Part shown: piece after piece, positions 1-6,471 of the stretch
Position numbering within the stretch: position 1 is the stretch's first letter
How the letters are laid out: the number at the start of each line of letters is the position of its first letter
From: an uncultured Fibrobacterota bacterium
GTDB lineage: Bacteria > Fibrobacterota > Chitinivibrionia > Chitinivibrionales > CAIOZP01
NCBI GenBank assembly: GCA_903862805.1
Contig: CAIOZP010000654.1
Span: 1-6,471 of the forward strand
DNA: 6,471 bases
Direction: 5' to 3'
Program-made: the position numbers and the translations under genes
The notes under the pieces: model-generated
Databases searched by the model: none
What the model was told of the DNA's origin: nothing
What the model saw: the letters and a program-made list of their open reading frames with translations, nothing else

Positions 1-88
1 GGGCGTTGCGGGGGTGGAACCCCTGACACAAGCGCAGGAAAGCAACGCTTTCCGAAGCGACCATTTCTGTATTCACTTTTTGATTCAT
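1..88 (-). CDS. Unidentified reading frame, 5' end only (cut by left edge)
   Basis: An ATG at 88-86 opens 29 codons that run off the window without a stop, beginning MNQKVNTEMVASESVAF. A Shine-Dalgarno-like AGGA at 97-94 sits 5 bases upstream of the ATG, which favours a real translation start. I recognise no family. Caution is needed because the second half of the visible coding stretch (11-53) consists largely of two small palindromes, as dispersed non-coding repeats often do, so this may be a gene whose 5' end was invaded by a repeat, or no gene at all. It starts only 24 bases beyond the T-tract of the gyrA terminator, so it would depend on read-through or on a promoter overlapping the terminator; I see no convincing promoter there. 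Confidence 0.3.
   Translation of the reverse strand, partial: MNQKVNTEMVASESVAFLRLCQGFHPRNA
11..53. repeat. Two adjacent small palindromes
   Basis: GGGGT-gga-ACCCC at 11-23 and GGAAAGC-aac-GCTTTCC at 37-53 are perfect hairpins (5 and 7 base pairs) 13 bases apart. Neither is followed by a T-tract on either strand, so they are not ordinary intrinsic terminators. Such a cluster resembles the edge of a dispersed palindromic repeat. Only one copy is visible, so repeat-family membership is an inference. Confidence 0.35.
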
Positions 89-112
89 GTTTTTCCTGAC
101 CACGAACAAATC

Positions 113-145
113 AAAAAAGGGGCAGACCCAAACCGGATCTGCCCC
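113..145 (-). terminator. Rho-independent terminator of the surE-gyrA transcript
   Basis: Read on the minus strand, a perfect 8-bp GC-rich stem (GGGGCAGA at 145-138 pairing with TCTGCCCC at 126-119) encloses an 11-base loop and is followed directly by six T residues (118-113). It begins 30 bases after the gyrA stop codon. On the plus strand the stem is followed by no T-run, so it acts mainly in the gyrA direction. Confidence 0.9.
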
Positions 146-175
146 TCAAATAATCTCACCTAAAAAATCAGCAAA

Positions 176-2758
176 CTATTCCAAAGGCGGATTCTCTTCC
201 GTCAATGGTGTTGCTTCTTCAGAAGAAACGCCCTCAACATTAGAAACCTCTTCTCCGTCAACTGCAACAGCCGCAACAGTTTCTTCATTCCCAATTGCAA
301 CCGCTTCCGATCCGTCTTCCGGAATCTCAACCTCCGGTGGTTCCTTTTCGCAAAGAGCGACGTCGATCACGGTATCGCCTTCGTCGAGATTGATCAGGCG
401 AACGCCTTGCGTGTTGCGTCCGACCATTCGCACCTGATCGCCAGAGCTGCGGATGATAATTCCATTTCTCGTAACAAGTAGCATGTCAACTTCGGTTGGA
501 AGCATGCGCAAGCCAACGACCAAGCCGGTCTTGTCGGTGCATTTCATATTGATAACACCCATGCCGCCGCGATCGGTCTTGCGATATTCCGACACCGGCG
601 TCTGCTTGCCGTAGCCGAGGTCGGTCACGGTGAAAATGCTATCGGTCTCGACCACTGCGGCCATGCCGACAACCTTGTCATCGTCGCGAAGCCTGATGCC
701 GCGAACGCCTCGGGTATTTCTGCCAAGCTCGCGGAAAGCGCTCTCCGAGAAACGAACCGCAATGCCCTGACGCGTTCCAAGGATTATCTCCTGATTCCCG
801 TCTGTCAACTTGCACTCGATCAGTCTGTCGTCATCGTCGAGATTGATCGCATTGAGGCCATCTTTGCGGATGTTCGAATATGCCGTAAGAGGCTGCTTGT
901 TGATCGTTCCGTTCTGCGTCGCCATGACCACAAAATGCGTGTCGTCGAACTCGCGCAGATGCACGAAGGCGGCGATTTTTTCTTCGGACTTGAGGTTGAG
1001 GATATTCACAATCGGACGACCGCGGCCATCGCGACCGGCTTCCGGAATGCGCCAGACCTTGAGGCTGTAGCAACGACCGGTGTTCGTGAAGAACAGAATG
1101 GTCGCATGTGTGCTCGCCACAAACAATGTCTCGACGAAATCTTCGTCGCGGGTGCCCATGCCTTTGAGACCACGACCGCCGCGATGCTGCGAGCGATATG
1201 TGTTCCGCGACGTGCGCTTGATATAACCCTGATGACTCATGGTGATAATCATGTCTTCGTCGGCAATAAGATCTTCGATGTCGATGTCAGCGTTGTCGTC
1301 GTCAACGATTTCGGTACGGCGTTCATCGGCAAAGCGCTGTTTGATGTCGATGAGTTCGTCTTTGATGATCTGCATGCGGATATCTTTGCTGCCAAGAATT
1401 TCTTCGAGACGCGCGATCAGCTTGAGCAGTTCTTGGTATTCGGCTTCGATCTTCTCGCGCGACAGTCCGGTGAGGCGGCGAAGCTGCATGTCGAGAATCG
1501 CCTTGCTCTGGATTTCGGTAAGCCCGAACTGCTCGGCGAACTGCGTGTAAACCTCTTCGTCATTTTTGGACGCGCGAATGATGTGCACGATCTCGTCGAT
1601 GTTGTCAACCGCGATGCGATACCCTTCGAGGATATGCGCACGATCTTTAGCTTTGTTCAGGTCGAATGTCGTGCGGCGCACAACAACTTCGTGACGATGC
1701 TCAATGAAATAAGTGATCAGCTCTTTCAGGTTGAGCTGCCTCGGCGACTTGTTGACAAGCGCGAGATTATTGATACCGAAAGTTGTTTGAAGGTCGGTGA
1801 ACTTGAAGAGCTTGTTCAGCACAACATCGCCGAAATCGTCTTTCTTTATTCCAACAACAATGCGCATTCCAGAGCGGTCGGACTCGTCGCGGATGAACGA
1901 CATTCCTTCAACAGCTTTGTCACGCGCAAGCTCCGCCATCTTCTGAAGCAGCGTGGTCTTGTTGACCATATACGGAATCTCGGTGATGATGATTTGCTCA
2001 CGATCACCGGGAAGTTTTTCAACCTCGGCACGAGCGCGAACCAAGACCTTGCCACGGCCTGTACGGTACGCCAGCATGATTCCACCACGACCATAAATCA
2101 GTCCGCCGGTTGGAAAGTCGGGGCCGGGGATATACTTGAAAAGGTCGTCTATTTCGATTTCCGGATTGTCAATCGTGGCGCAAACGCCGTTGATCACTTC
2201 GCCAAGATTATGCGGTGCCATATTGGTCGCCATACCAACGGCGATACCGGTGCTTCCATTGACAAGCAGGAACGGAATCTTGGCAGGCATGACTGTCGGT
2301 TCTTTCATCGACTCGTCGTAGTTGGGCGAGAAGTCAACCGTCTCTTTGTCGAGATCGGCCATCATCTCTTCGGCCAGATGCGTCATGCGGCACTCGGTAT
2401 ATCGCATAGCCGCCGGTGGGTCGCCGTCAACAGAGCCGAAGTTTCCCTGACCGTCAACCATTGTGTATCGAAGCGAGAAATCTTGAGCCATACGAACAAG
2501 CGTATCGTAAACCGGCGCGTCGCCGTGCGGGTGATATTTACCAATGACGTCACCGACCACACGTGCGCACTTCTTGTGAGCCTTGTTGTGCTCAAGGCCG
2601 AGTTCGTTCATGCCGAACAAAACGCGGCGGTGAACCGGCTTGAGTCCGTCGCGCACATCTGGCAGCGCGCGTGAGGTGATCATGCTCATCGAGTAATTGA
2701 GATACGATTTCTGCATCTCCTCTTCGATGAAGATGCTGTTGCGGATTCCTTCGTTCAT
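176..2758 (-). CDS. gyrA: DNA gyrase subunit A
   Basis: This is the breakage-reunion subunit of DNA gyrase (A2B2), which cuts both strands of one DNA segment, passes another through and so introduces negative supercoils at the expense of ATP hydrolysed by GyrB. The 860-residue protein is complete. The winged-helix core (about 30-140) carries RVVGDVIGKYHPHGD at 66-80 and the catalytic Arg119-Tyr120 in AAMRYTE; Tyr120 forms the covalent DNA link. Tower and coiled-coil regions follow (to about 490). The C-terminal DNA-wrapping beta-pinwheel (about 497-802) opens with the GyrA box QHRGGRG (524-530), which marks a true gyrase rather than ParC. Residues 803-860 are an acidic low-complexity tail. 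In the quinolone-binding region, the positions equivalent to E. coli Ser83 and Ala84 are Ala81 and Pro82, while Asp85 (E. coli Asp87) is kept. The ATG start has a strong ribosome site inside the end of surE, 3 bases upstream, so the two are likely co-transcribed and translationally coupled. Confidence 0.98.
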   Translation of the reverse strand: MNEGIRNSIFIEEEMQKSYLNYSMSMITSRALPDVRDGLKPVHRRVLFGMNELGLEHNKAHKKCARVVGDVIGKYHPHGDAPVYDTLVRMAQDFSLRYTMVDGQGNFGSVDGDPPAAMRYTECRMTHLAEEMMADLDKETVDFSPNYDESMKEPTVMPAKIPFLLVNGSTGIAVGMATNMAPHNLGEVINGVCATIDNPEIEIDDLFKYIPGPDFPTGGLIYGRGGIMLAYRTGRGKVLVRARAEVEKLPGDREQIIITEIPYMVNKTTLLQKMAELARDKAVEGMSFIRDESDRSGMRIVVGIKKDDFGDVVLNKLFKFTDLQTTFGINNLALVNKSPRQLNLKELITYFIEHRHEVVVRRTTFDLNKAKDRAHILEGYRIAVDNIDEIVHIIRASKNDEEVYTQFAEQFGLTEIQSKAILDMQLRRLTGLSREKIEAEYQELLKLIARLEEILGSKDIRMQIIKDELIDIKQRFADERRTEIVDDDNADIDIEDLIADEDMIITMSHQGYIKRTSRNTYRSQHRGGRGLKGMGTRDEDFVETLFVASTHATILFFTNTGRCYSLKVWRIPEAGRDGRGRPIVNILNLKSEEKIAAFVHLREFDDTHFVVMATQNGTINKQPLTAYSNIRKDGLNAINLDDDDRLIECKLTDGNQEIILGTRQGIAVRFSESAFRELGRNTRGVRGIRLRDDDKVVGMAAVVETDSIFTVTDLGYGKQTPVSEYRKTDRGGMGVINMKCTDKTGLVVGLRMLPTEVDMLLVTRNGIIIRSSGDQVRMVGRNTQGVRLINLDEGDTVIDVALCEKEPPEVEIPEDGSEAVAIGNEETVAAVAVDGEEVSNVEGVSSEEATPLTEENPPLE

Positions 2759-2761
2759 GCT

Positions 2762-3541
2762 CTATTCCTTCCAGACGGCATTGATGTCGCTCATGCGCTT
2801 CATCACACCGAAATCGGTTGTATCAAAATGGTGCGGAGTCACAGTGATCCACTTGTTCTCGATTGCACGCGCATCGAAGTCGTCGGAATTCTCGACATCT
2901 TCTTTCACGCCGCGCAGCCAGTACTCGGCCTCGCCGTTCTCCGAATTTTTCTTCCGGTAAGTATCGCGATAAAACGCGAGACTCTGTTGACAAACGCGAA
3001 TACCTTTGCACTCGCCCCTCACGCAACCCGGAAAATTCACATTGTAAAAAACTGTCTTGCCATTCTCGCCGAAGGTCATGCTCTTGTCAGTAAGACGCAG
3101 AACAAATCCCTCGATCAGATCGACATATTCTTCATAAAACTGCTCGCTGTTATTGGCGACCGAAAACGCCACCGCCGGAACTCCCCAAAACGCCGCCTCA
3201 CGCGCCGCGCCAACAGTTCCCGAATAAAAACCCGCGATACCAGTATTGTCGCCGTTGTTGATCCCCGACACAACCGCATCGGGAAGTTCGCCAAGCAAAT
3301 GACCAAGCGCCACCTTCACGCAATCGGCAGGAGTCCCCGCAACCGCAAAGCCCGGAGTCCCATCGGCATATTCGCGCTCGACAAGATTGATCCCCTTGCG
3401 ATAAGTAAACGCATGCCCCACTCCACTCTGTTCAATAGCCGGAGCCGAGACCGTGAGCGAATGCTTTTTATATAACGCGGAGTGAAGGAATTTCATTCCA
3501 GGAGCGTCGAAGCCGTCGTCGTTGGATAGTAATAATTTCAT
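2762..3541 (-). CDS. surE: 5'/3'-nucleotidase SurE
   Basis: SurE is a cytoplasmic metal-dependent phosphatase that removes phosphate from nucleoside 5'- and 3'-monophosphates and, in several species, from short polyphosphate; it is linked to stationary-phase survival. With the ATG at 3541 the protein is 259 residues, the usual family length, and opens with the hallmark MKLLLSNDDG. The metal ligands known from the family are all present: Asp8 and Asp9 (NDDG), Ser39 (QSG) and Asn95 (SGINNGDN). GTPADCV (69-75) and YSGTV (106-110) are further family motifs, and the late ITVTP (232-236) matches the conserved C-terminal strand. A frame extension to a TTG at 3556 adds five residues before the conserved start and is less likely. 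The ribosome site before the ATG is weak (AAGAA at best). The gene runs straight into gyrA with a 3-base gap; surE is more often found near pcm or other genes, so the pairing with gyrA is notable. Confidence 0.95.
   Translation of the reverse strand: MKLLLSNDDGFDAPGMKFLHSALYKKHSLTVSAPAIEQSGVGHAFTYRKGINLVEREYADGTPGFAVAGTPADCVKVALGHLLGELPDAVVSGINNGDNTGIAGFYSGTVGAAREAAFWGVPAVAFSVANNSEQFYEEYVDLIEGFVLRLTDKSMTFGENGKTVFYNVNFPGCVRGECKGIRVCQQSLAFYRDTYRKKNSENGEAEYWLRGVKEDVENSDDFDARAIENKWITVTPHHFDTTDFGVMKRMSDINAVWKE
2766..2772 (-). promoter_or_regulatory. gyrA ribosome binding site
   Basis: On the minus strand GGAAGGA (2772-2766) lies 7 bases before the gyrA ATG. It overlaps the last codons of surE, ending just ahead of its stop codon (2764-2762), so ribosomes finishing surE would cover the gyrA initiation site. 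It fixes the ATG at 2758 as the start of gyrA. Confidence 0.8.
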
Positions 3542-3574
3542 CGTTCTTGAATTCAATTTTCTAAGACAATAAGA

Positions 3575-3649
3575 CAGAAGAAGGAAGGGGTTAACGACAA
3601 ATTCCTCCCAATGGTCGGGTCGTACCCCTTAAACCCGCCAAGGAAGATG
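3575..3649. repeat. Left arm of a long-range inverted repeat
   Basis: Three blocks recur in inverted orientation and matching order about 400 bases away: 3575-3581 matches 4068-4074 (7/7), 3582-3593 matches 4047-4058 (12/12), and 3624-3649 matches 4018-4043 (25/26). In this arm the last two blocks are separated by 30 bases, against 3 in the right arm. The arm can fold locally: AAGGGGT (3585-3591) pairs with ACCCCTT (3624-3630), and inside it ACGAC (3594-3598) pairs with GTCGT (3619-3623). Confidence 0.85.
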
Positions 3650-3777
3650 TGACCCCACCCCCCCCGCCTATCGGCGGTTCTTTTTTCCTCGCCAGCTCGG
3701 GAACATGCCCACTGGGGGGCTTCTCGGTTTTGATCTTCGCTGGTCATTGCAATCATTTCCTTAATTCCAAATCTATT

Positions 3778-3878
3778 GACCTCACCCTCCGACTCCCTCT
3801 CCTTCAGAGAGGGAGAGCTTGCTGGTGAAGATTTCTTGTTCCCCCTCTCTGAAGGAGAGGGGGTTAGGGGGTGAGGTC
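3778..3878. repeat. Large inverted repeat made of two hairpin units
   Basis: Positions 3778-3816 and the reverse complement of 3840-3878 match at 34 of 39 bases, around a 23-base centre. Each arm is itself a 9-bp hairpin: CTCCCTCTC-cttca-GAGAGGGAG (3793-3815) and CCCCCTCTC-tgaag-GAGAGGGGG (3841-3863). In each hairpin both stem strands agree, so where the arms differ the partner base differs too. This is the look of a pair of REP-like palindromic units placed head to head. Neither hairpin has a T-tract typical of a terminator. Confidence 0.85.
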
Positions 3879-3971
3879 TTTTCGGCTCCGCTCAACTACC
3901 ACCATTCCCCATTTATCAAACAACCACTATCGCATCAGCCAACTATCACCACCGCCGTTCAATTCTCCTTA

Positions 3972-3989
3972 GCCCCCTTGAAAGGGGGC
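3972..3989. repeat. GC-rich hairpin
   Basis: GCCCCCT-tgaa-AGGGGGC is a perfect 7-bp stem (8 if the loop closes to two bases). It lies just inside the right arm of the long-range inverted repeat. It lacks a following T-tract on either strand, so it is more likely part of the repeat structure than a terminator. Confidence 0.6.
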
Positions 3990-4017
3990 GGAGCTGTGCG
4001 ACGGGGTTTTATCGTCC

Positions 4018-4074
4018 CATCTTCCTTGGCGGGTCTAAGGGGTGGCTAACCCCTTCCTGATTTTGATTCTTCTG
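4018..4074. repeat. Right arm of a long-range inverted repeat
   Basis: This is the inverted counterpart of 3575-3649 (block matches 25/26, 12/12 and 7/7). It keeps a compact hairpin, AAGGGGT (4037-4043), loop ggcta, ACCCCTT (4049-4055), where the left arm has the same outer stem with a much longer inner part. Nine bases (4059-4067) separate its outermost two blocks; in the left arm those blocks touch. The arm ends 44 bases beyond the gyrB stop codon. Confidence 0.85.
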
Positions 4075-4118
4075 CTTTTGAAAAATTCAAATCAAAGGCA
4101 AAAACCAAAATCACCAAA

Positions 4119-6093
<1,975 letters not shown>

Positions 6094-6122
6094 ATTGAAT
6101 CGGAAGAGGAAAATACGAAATG

Positions 6123-6157
6123 CGCAGAGTTTTTTGAAGTAAAAAATGATCGCAGAG
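6123..6157. promoter_or_regulatory. Direct repeat around a T6/A6 inverted repeat in the gyrB leader
   Basis: CGCAGAG occurs at 6123-6129 and again at 6151-6157, 28 bases apart start to start. Between them TTTTTT (6130-6135), gaagt, AAAAAA (6141-6146) forms an inverted repeat. The block lies just downstream of the putative -10 box, where an operator or leader element would be expected. A/T tracts of this kind bend DNA. Function is inferred from position only. Confidence 0.35.
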
Positions 6158-6164
6158 CATCTTT

Positions 6165-6170
6165 ATTATA
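6165..6170 (-). promoter_or_regulatory. Putative -10 box of the gyrB promoter
   Basis: On the minus strand 6170-6165 reads TATAAT, a perfect sigma-70-type -10 hexamer, which would start transcription near 6158 and give a leader of about 114 bases. No good -35 hexamer is found 16-18 bases upstream; the sequence there is GC-rich and palindromic. gyrase promoters in several bacteria respond to DNA relaxation partly through the -10 region, so a poor -35 is not disqualifying, but the call is tentative. Confidence 0.4.
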
Positions 6171-6175
6171 GTAAT

Positions 6176-6195
6176 ACGGGGCGGCGAAGCTCCGT
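6176..6195. other. GC-rich palindrome between the toxin gene and gyrB
   Basis: ACGG at 6176-6179 pairs with CCGT at 6192-6195, and after one mismatch a second GC/GC pairing continues the stem around a 6-base loop. On the minus strand it begins 17 bases after the toxin stop codon and ends 5 bases before the -10 box. No T-tract follows it, so it could be a weak terminator for the toxin gene or a protein-binding palindrome at the gyrB promoter. Confidence 0.35.
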
Positions 6196-6212
6196 CTGGC
6201 AGCGTAGAAAAA

Positions 6213-6471
6213 TTATCTACCATCCCTGATTCTATTTTTCCACCTGTTAGGATGCGACTTCAAGTGCATAATTGCGACAATTTTTATCGTTTGAGCGGAT
6301 ATCACATACAAAATGCCATAAGGATATTTATTCAAAATGCATCGGCGGGATCTTTGGGAGAAATTTGTCCAAGCCTCTGGGAACTGTTTTATTCTTTCAA
6401 ATGTTTTCCTGACCTCTGCCGCGAATTCATAACCCAGCCCTGATGATTGCTTATTGTAATAGTCAACAGCA
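6213..6471 (-). CDS. RelE/ParE-family toxin, C-terminal part (5' end outside window)
   Basis: From the right edge the minus strand is open for 85 codons, beginning in frame at 6470 and ending at the TAA at 6215-6213. The residues match the RelE/ParE superfamily: AVDYYNKQSSGLGYEF (helical hairpin start), a second helix ending in KQFPEAW, the strand RRCILNKYPYGILYVI, then IKIVAIMHLKSHPNRW and KNR, the family's usual H-x-x-x-x-P-x-x-W ending. Family members are about 90-105 residues, so perhaps 10-18 N-terminal residues and the start codon are missing. These are small cytoplasmic toxins of type II toxin-antitoxin pairs; ParE-type members inhibit DNA gyrase, while RelE-type members cut mRNA on the ribosome. 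The fragment does not decide which target applies here. The antitoxin gene would normally sit immediately upstream, beyond 6471. The gene points towards gyrB, ending 168 bases before it. Confidence 0.85.
   Translation of the reverse strand, partial: AVDYYNKQSSGLGYEFAAEVRKTFERIKQFPEAWTNFSQRSRRCILNKYPYGILYVISAQTIKIVAIMHLKSHPNRWKNRIRDGR

Larger units (their letters stand above)
3542..4118. other. Non-coding gap between gyrB and surE, filled with inverted repeats
   Basis: I find no credible gene in these 577 bases: the short open frames have no family signature, cross repeat arms and lack ribosome sites. Most of the gap (3575-4074) is organised as inverted repeats and hairpins, described separately. 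It also holds a run of eight C residues at 3658-3665, and CCGCC-tatc-GGCGG (3665-3678) followed by TTCTTTTTT, which has the form of a weak plus-strand terminator although no plus-strand gene is present. No intrinsic terminator follows gyrB on the minus strand, so gyrB, surE and gyrA may share a transcript; I see no convincing separate promoter for surE. Confidence 0.8.

Noticed and set aside
935..2674. A 579-codon plus-strand open frame antisense to gyrA
   Set aside because: It is the shadow of a highly conserved minus-strand gyrA frame; it has no recognisable domain, and its length follows from the codon bias of gyrA.
2828..3475. A 215-codon plus-strand open frame antisense to surE
   Set aside because: It overlaps surE entirely, and surE has all its metal-binding residues; the antisense frame shows no family signature.
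3567..3595. A possible surE promoter (TTAACC, 17-base spacing, TATTGT) on the minus strand
   Set aside because: Each hexamer matches the consensus at only 4 of 6 positions and the upstream one lies in a repeat arm; too weak to list as a feature.
3553..3756. A 67-codon minus-strand frame between gyrB and surE
   Set aside because: It runs through the inverted-repeat arm and the C8 tract, lacks a ribosome site and resembles no protein I know.
3819..4049. A 76-codon plus-strand frame in the same gap
   Set aside because: Its sequence is made of the hairpin units and right repeat arm; composition is that of repeat DNA, not of a gene.
3778..4058. A CRISPR array or tandem repeat in the gyrB-surE gap
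   Set aside because: The repeats are inverted pairs with unequal spacing, not regularly spaced direct repeats with unique spacers.
6252..6443. A 63-codon plus-strand open frame near the right edge
   Set aside because: It is antisense to the RelE/ParE toxin fragment, whose minus-strand residues match the family motifs.

Overview
This window is a stretch of bacterial chromosome in which every recognisable gene lies on the minus strand. Read in the direction of transcription (right to left) it holds: the 3' end of a RelE/ParE-family toxin gene cut by the right edge, gyrB, a 577-base gap full of inverted repeats, surE, gyrA, a strong intrinsic terminator, and the first codons of an unidentified reading frame cut by the left edge. 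Both gyrase subunits are complete, with all key catalytic motifs intact. The host is a bacterium of moderate GC content with a short-type GyrB (641 residues, no E. coli-type insertion). I cannot assign a phylum from the sequence; an uncultured lineage is possible, but that is only an impression.

Region by region. Positions 1-88: start of an unknown minus-strand reading frame, rich in small palindromes. 113-145: terminator closing the gyrase transcript. 176-2758: gyrA (860 aa). 2762-3541: surE (259 aa), whose stop codon is only 3 bases from the gyrA start and which contains the gyrA ribosome binding site. 3542-4118: no credible gene; instead two inverted copies of a repeat (about 3575-3649 and 4018-4074) enclose a second large inverted repeat (3778-3878) and a further hairpin. 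4119-6044: gyrB. 6045-6212: gyrB leader and upstream region, with a perfect TATAAT box, a direct repeat around a T6/A6 inverted repeat, and a GC-rich palindrome. 6213-6471: C-terminal 85 codons of a RelE/ParE-type toxin, not detectable as a complete ORF because its start lies outside the window.

How the genes relate: GyrB and GyrA form the A2B2 DNA gyrase that introduces negative supercoils. SurE is a nucleotide/phosphate monoesterase with no known direct role in gyrase; its coupling to gyrA is an arrangement I infer to be lineage-specific. Some ParE toxins poison gyrase, so finding a family member directly upstream of gyrB is suggestive but may be chance. I see no clearly new multi-gene system. 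The points most worth following are the repeat-built gap between gyrB and surE, the Ala/Pro pair in the quinolone-resistance region of GyrA, and the truncated toxin gene.
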